From Bostrychus sinensis (lineage: Eukaryota > Chordata > Actinopteri > Gobiiformes > Eleotridae), in contig CM036239.1 of NCBI GenBank assembly GCA_020698575.1, positions 47,705,763-47,769,762 on the forward strand: a stretch of 64,000 bases of DNA, in the 5' to 3' direction. Position numbers and translations under genes: made by a program. Below, in pieces: positions 59,547 through 64,000 of this stretch. The notes under the pieces were generated by a model. The model saw nothing but the letters and a program-made list of their open reading frames with translations. It searched no databases and was not told the DNA's origin. Position 1 is the stretch's first letter. Each line of letters begins with the position of its first letter.

Positions 59547-61063
59547 GCAATGGCTTCTGCCATTGCAATTTCTAGTTATTGAGTGTTTGCGTAGCATTAC
59601 GCAAACACTAATTGTTATGGAAGTTCTTTATTATTATTATTCAGGATTTTTCCCGTTTTTCGGCTCGTTTCAACTCTTCAAGCAGTTTAACCAATTTTTG
59701 CCATTTTTCACATATAATGTTTAGTGGTCATTGGGAGAATTCTGCTATTACTTTTGGCAGTTCTGCCACTTATGGTTTTTGTGCAAAATGCCATTTTATG
59801 CCATATTTTTCCCATTGACTTATAATGGGGCTTGTACAAATTCATGTTTTTTGCACATTTTTCTGCCACTTATGCCCTTTACTGCTCATTGTGCTTCATT
59901 CTGCCATGTCATTATGCTTCAGTTTAAGCAGCAGTTCAGCCATTTAAAGTGTTTGTGGTTGCGGCTATTTTATGCCATTTTTCTGCCCCATTCATTTCTA
60001 ATGGGACTTTTGCCATTTATTGTCTATCCTTAAACTTTTAATAAATTTTTTGGTACAACTAGCATTTTAGTGATTTGTGCAGTTTCAGGCCATGTTCCCT
60101 CTATTCAATTCTATTGAGCCACCTGCCATATTATGCCATTCTGCCCCATTATGCCTTTCTGCTCTTCTGCCCTTCCCTTTTGCTTTTTAAACTTTTTCTG
60201 CTTTTTAAAGCTTTTTCTGCTTATTCTGCTTCTGCCTTCTAATTCTGCCTTTTACAGTTTTTGCATTTTGTGCCATTTTATGCCACTTTTCTGCCCCATT
60301 CATTTCCAATGGGACTTTTGCAATTTATTGTTTATTCTTATACTTTTTATACATTTTTTGGTAAAAGCAGCATTTTAGTGATTTGTGCAATTTCAGGCCA
60401 TGTTCCCTCTTTTCAATTCTATTGTGCCACCTGCCATATTATGCCATTCTGCCCCATTACGCCTTTCTGCCCTTCCCTTTTGCTTTTTAAACTTTTTCTG
60501 CTTTTTTAAGCTTTTTCTGCTTATTCTGCTTCTGCCTTCTAATTCAGCCTTATACAGTTTTTGCAATTTGTGCCATTTTATGCCACTTTTCTGCCCCATT
60601 CATTTCTAATGGGACTTTTGCAATTTATTGTCTATCATTTTACATTTTATACATTTTTTGGTACAACCAGCATTTTAGTGATTTGTGCAATTTCAGGCCA
60701 TGTTCCCTTTATTCAATTCCTATTGTGCCACCTGTCATATTATGCCATTCTGCCCCATTCTGCCTTTCTGCCCTTCCCTTTTGCTTTTTCAACTTTTTCT
60801 GCTTTTTTAAGCTTTTTCTGCTTATTCTGCTTCTGCCTTCTAATTCTGCCTTTTACAGTTTTTGCAAATTGTGCCATTTTATGCCATCTTTCTGCAAATT
60901 CAAATTTTCTGCTTTTCCTTATGCAAATTCATTATTTCTGCCTTTCCTTCTGCAACTTCTGGTCATTCTGCTCTTTCTGCTTCTGCTAAATAATTCTGCT
61001 TTTTAACGATTTTGCAATTTATGCCATTTTATGCCATCAATTTTTCAGCTTACGCAAACACTC
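59547..61063 (+). repeat. Unit U32, 1,517 bp, one P, D unit with scrambled head
   Basis: Body from CAGGATTTTT (59642) is 1,422 bp, seven above the D standard. The seven extra bases all lie in 59,660-59,930 and alternate between B and D readings: CTCTTCAAGCAG, TTTTTCACATATAATG, TTTAGTGG, TTTACTGCTC, GTGCTTCATT, GCCATGTCATT and CTTCAGTTTAAG. After about 59,965 the unit is an ordinary U19-type D body. One further change, TTGCAATTTGTGCC (near 60,562), replaces TTGCATTTTGTGCC. Confidence 0.9.
59582..59609 (+). repeat. P palindrome in U32
   Basis: Single perfect copy with an ATGGAAG spacer, upstream of the scrambled head. Confidence 0.95.
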
Positions 61064-62555
61064 GCAATGGCTTCTGCCATTGCAATTAGTGATGTTGCGT
61101 AGCATTACGCAATGTTATGGAAGTTCTTATTATTATTATTCAGGATTTTTCCCGTTTTTCGGTTCGTTTCACGCCTTCAGCAGTTTAACCAATTTTTGCC
61201 ATTTTTACATATAATGTTTGTGGTCATTGGGAGAATTATGCTATTACTTTTGGCAGTTCTGCCACTTATGGTTTTTGTGCAAAATGCCATTTTATGCCAT
61301 ATTTTTCCCATTGACTTATAATGGGGCTTGTACAAATTCATGTTTTTTGCACATTTTTCTGCCACTTATGCCCTTTACGCTCATTGTGCTCATTCTGCCA
61401 ATGGTTCTGCTTCGTTTAAGCAGCAGTTCAGCCATTTAAAGTGTTTGTGGTTTGCGCTATTTTATGCCATTTTTCTGCCCCATTCATTTCTAATGGGACT
61501 TTTGCCATTTATTGTCTATCCTTAAACTTTTAATAAATTTTTTGGTACAACTAGCATTTTAGTGATTTGTGCAGTTTCAGGCCATGTTCCCTCTATTCAA
61601 TTCTATTGAGCCACCTGCCATATTATGCCATTCTGCCCCATTATGCCTTTCTGCTCTTCTGCCCTTCCCTTTTGCTTTTTAAACTTTTTCTGCTTTTTAA
61701 AGCTTTTTCTGCTTATTCTGCTTCTGCCTTCTAATTCTGCCTTTTACAGTTTTTGCATTTTGTGCCATTTTATGCCACTTTTCTGCCCCATTCATTTCCA
61801 ATGGGACTTTTGCAATTTATTGTTTATTCTTATACTTTTTATACATTTTTTGGTAAAAGCAGCATTTTAGTGATTTGTGCAATTTCAGGCCATGTTCCCT
61901 CTTTTCAATTCTATTGTGCCACCTGCCATATTATGCCATTCTGCCCCATTACGCCTTTCTGCCCTTCCCTTTTGCTTTTTAAACTTTTTCTGCTTTTTTA
62001 AGCTTTTTCTGCTTATTCTGCTTCTGCCTTCTAATTCAGCCTTATACAGTTTTTGCATTTTGTGCCATTTTATGCCACTTTTCTGCCCCATTCATTTCTA
62101 ATGGGACTTTTGCAATTTATTGTCTATCATTTTACATTTTATACATTTTTTGGTACAACCAGCATTTTAGTGATTTGTGCAATTTCAGGCCATGTTCCCT
62201 TTATTCAATTCCTATTGTGCCACCTGTCATATTATGCCATTCTGCCCCATTCTGCCTTTCTGCCCTTCCCTTTTGCTTTTTCAACTTTTTCTGCTTTTTT
62301 AAGCTTTTTCTGCTTATTCTGCTTCTGCCTTCTAATTCTGCCTTTTACAGTTTTTGCAAATTGTGCCATTTTATGCCATCTTTCTGCAAATTCAAATTTT
62401 CTGCTTTTCCTTATGCAAATTCATTATTTCTGCCTTTCCTTCTGCAACTTCTGGTCATTCTGCTCTTTCTGCTTCTGCTAAATAATTCTGCTTTTTAACG
62501 ATTTTGCAATTTATGCCATTTTATGCCATCAATTTTTCAGCTTACGCAAACACTC
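61064..62555 (+). repeat. Unit U33, 1,492 bp, degenerate P, D unit
   Basis: Body from CAGGATTTTT (61141) is 1,415 bp with the U19 variant set. The zone between R and the head is the only one in which both the AATTTCTAG flank and P are damaged. Confidence 0.92.
61095..61112 (+). repeat. Degenerate P palindrome in U33
   Basis: Only the inner 7-bp stem survives (TTGCGTA, GCAT, TACGCAA). The right side lacks the 8 bases ACACTAAT, and the left flank reads AATTAGTGATG in place of AATTTCTAGTTGAGTG. The zone from R to the head is 12 bp shorter than in U31. Confidence 0.9.
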
Positions 62556-64000
62556 GCAATGGCTTCTGCCATTGCAATTTCTAGTTATTATTATTATTAT
62601 ATTTTTTTCCCGTTTTTCGGTTCGTTTCACGCCTTCAGCAGTTTAACCAATTTTTGCCATTTTTACATATAATGTTTGTGGTCATTGGGAGAATTATGCT
62701 ATTACTTTTGGCAGTTCTACCACTTATGGTTTTTGTGCAAAATGCCATTTTATGCCGTATTTTTCCCATTGACTTATAATGGGGCTTGTACAAATTCATG
62801 TTTTTTGCACATTTTTCTGCCACTTATGGCCTTTATGCTCATTGTGCTTATTCTGCCATTCATTATGCTTCGTTTCACCAGCAGTTCAGCCATTTAAAGT
62901 GTTTGTGGTTTGCGCTATTTTATGCCATTTTTCTTCCCCATTCATTTCTAAAGGGACTTTTGCCATTTATTGTCTATCCTTGTACTTTTTATACATTTTT
63001 TGGTACAACCAGCATTTTAGTGATTTGTGCAGTTTCAGGCCATGTTCCCTCTATTCAATTCTATTGTGCCACCTGCCATATTATGCCATTATGCCCCATT
63101 ATGCCTTTCTGCCCTTCTGCCCTTCCCTTTTGCTTTTTAAACTTTTTCTGCTTTTTTAAGGTTTTTATGCTTATTCTGCTTCTGCCTTCTAATTCTGCCT
63201 TTTACAGTTTTTGCATTTTGTGCCATTTAATGCCACTTTTCTGCCCCATTCATTTTTAATGGGACTTTTGCAAAATCATAATTTCTGCCTTTTTTTTTTG
63301 CAAATTCTGCCCTTTTTGGTCATTTTGCTTGTGCTACTTTTAACCAATAATTCTGCCTTTTACAGTTTTTGCATTTTGTGCCGTTTTATGCCATTTTTCT
63401 GCCCAATTCATTTCTAATGGGACTTTTGGCCTTTATGGTCTATCATTATACTTTTTATAATTTTTTTTGGTACAACCAGCATTTTTGTGATTTGTGCAAT
63501 TTCTGGTCATGTTCCCTCTATTCAATTCTATTGTGCCACCTGCCATATTATGCCATTCTGCTCCATTCTGCCTTTCCCATTTTCCTTTGCTTTTAAACTT
63601 TTTCTGCACTTTTACACCCCTTCTGCTTATTCTGCTTCTGCTACTTTAAACCAATAGTTCTGCCTTTTACAATTTGTGCATTTTGTGCCGTTTTATGCCA
63701 TTTTTCTGCCCCATTCTGCCTTTCTGCCCTTCTCTTTTGCTTTTTCAACTTTTTCTGTTTTTTGAAGGTTTTTCTGCTTATTCTGCTTCTGCCTTTTACA
63801 GTTTTTGCATTTTGTGCCATTTTATGCCACTTTTCTGCAAATTAAAATTTTCTGCTTTTCCTTATGCAAATTTATTATTTCTGCCTTTCTTTCTGCAAAT
63901 TCTGCCATTTTTGGTCATTCTGCTCTTTCTGCTTCTGCTAAATTATTCTGCTTTTTAACGATTGTGCAAATTGTGCCATTTTATGCCATCTTTCTGCAAA
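62556..64000 (+). repeat. Unit U34, truncated by the window end, copy of U1/U15
   Basis: Five TTA triplets, the A head and the private U1/U15 traits (TTTCACCAGC, ATTATGCCCC, ATTAAAATTTTC). Against U15 it has one more TTA and three single-T losses: a 10-T run near 63,290 (11 in U15), CCTTTGC for CCTTTTGC, and GCTTTTAAAC for GCTTTTTAAAC near 63,585-63,598. These sum to zero net length change over the shared 1,443 bp. Confidence 0.92.

Larger units (their letters stand above)
56536..62555 (+). repeat. D-unit block 2 (U30-U33)
   Basis: Four adjacent D units, with body lengths 1,415, 1,415, 1,422 and 1,415 bp and P counts 1, 1, 1 and one degenerate. Like block 1, it starts with the TCTGTCCC variant and continues into the ATTGAGCC variant, so the two blocks look like copies of one longer segment. 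Confidence 0.92.
1..64000 (+). repeat. Higher-order tandem repeat array spanning the window
   Basis: Every part of the window can be assigned to one repeat family in one orientation. The R hairpin recurs at 63, 1676, 3311, 6853, 9445, 11213, 13559, 16151, 17919, 20265, 22050, 23517, 25345, 26816, 29037, 30656, 34192, 35734, 37247, 38806, 40264, 42040, 44148, 46040, 47550, 49167, 50783, 52839, 54428, 56536, 58043, 59547, 61064 and 62556. Units are 1.46-3.54 kb. Sequence nests at four scales: T/C-rich motifs of the TTCTGCC type, S (159 bp) and L (about 300-310 bp) sub-repeats, units, and multi-unit blocks. No unique sequence longer than a few tens of bases was found. Neither array edge lies in the window. 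Whether it is a satellite of a eukaryote or a repeat of another genome type is undetermined. Confidence 0.97.

Noticed and set aside
1..64000. Assignment to a named satellite family or organism, including giant-virus palindromic repeats
   Set aside because: I do not recognise the R, P, L or S sequences, and there is no gene for taxonomic placement. Structural resemblance to other repeat-rich genomes is not enough.
1..64000. Window as one turn of a circular element because it starts and ends in U1-type units
   Set aside because: The tail before U1 (CGATTCTGCAATTTATGC) differs from the tail before U34 (CGATTTTGCAATTTATGCC), and U1-type units also occur at 29037, so the match of the ends is only shared unit type.

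Overview
The whole 64-kb window is one higher-order tandem repeat array. I see no credible protein-coding gene, rRNA, tRNA, CRISPR array or insertion sequence. All copies lie in the same orientation. The + strand is strikingly T-rich and A-poor: a hand-counted 60-base line at 1381-1440 has 30 T and 5 A. The longest open frame is only 234 codons, and it is built from reiterated sub-repeats. The source organism cannot be fixed. A gene-free array of this size is typical of eukaryotic satellite or heterochromatic DNA (centromere, subtelomere). The perfect short palindromes would equally fit a repeat-bloated bacterial, organellar or giant-virus genome. Nothing in the window decides between these.

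Layout. A 20-bp hairpin (called R; GCAATGGC, loop TTCT, GCCATTGC) occurs 34 times and divides the window into 33 complete units (U1-U33), a leading 62-bp tail and a truncated last unit (U34). R-to-R distances run from 1,458 to 3,542 bp, median 1,635. Each unit has four parts in order: (i) R, preceded by the 12-mer TACGCAAACACT; (ii) a variable zone of TTA triplets and 0-5 copies of a perfect 28-bp palindrome (P; AGTGTTTGCGTA, loop GCAT, TACGCAAACACT); (iii) a head of about 350 bp in three main forms, A, B and D; (iv) a T/C-rich body of L sub-repeats (about 300-310 bp), shorter derivatives of about 130-160 bp, and S sub-repeats with an exact 159-bp period.

Region by region. 1-6852 holds U1-U3, including the longest unit, U3 (3.5 kb). 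6853-20264 is a 6,706-bp three-unit block repeated twice in tandem. 20265-29036 holds mixed A and B units (U10-U14). 29037-34191 repeats U1 and U3 (as U15 and U16). 35734-40263 and 56536-62555 are runs of the short D unit, whose body is 1,415 bp in five of seven copies. 40264-56535 is a mosaic of A and B units. U34 is a further copy of U1/U15.

The most informative signals are these. The palindrome P varies in copy number at one fixed site in otherwise length-invariant units. The boundary hairpin R carries a solo half-arm of P. Units U20, U32 and the start of U33 carry insertions that look like two repeat variants merged into one consensus, which suggests the assembly has collapsed further copies.
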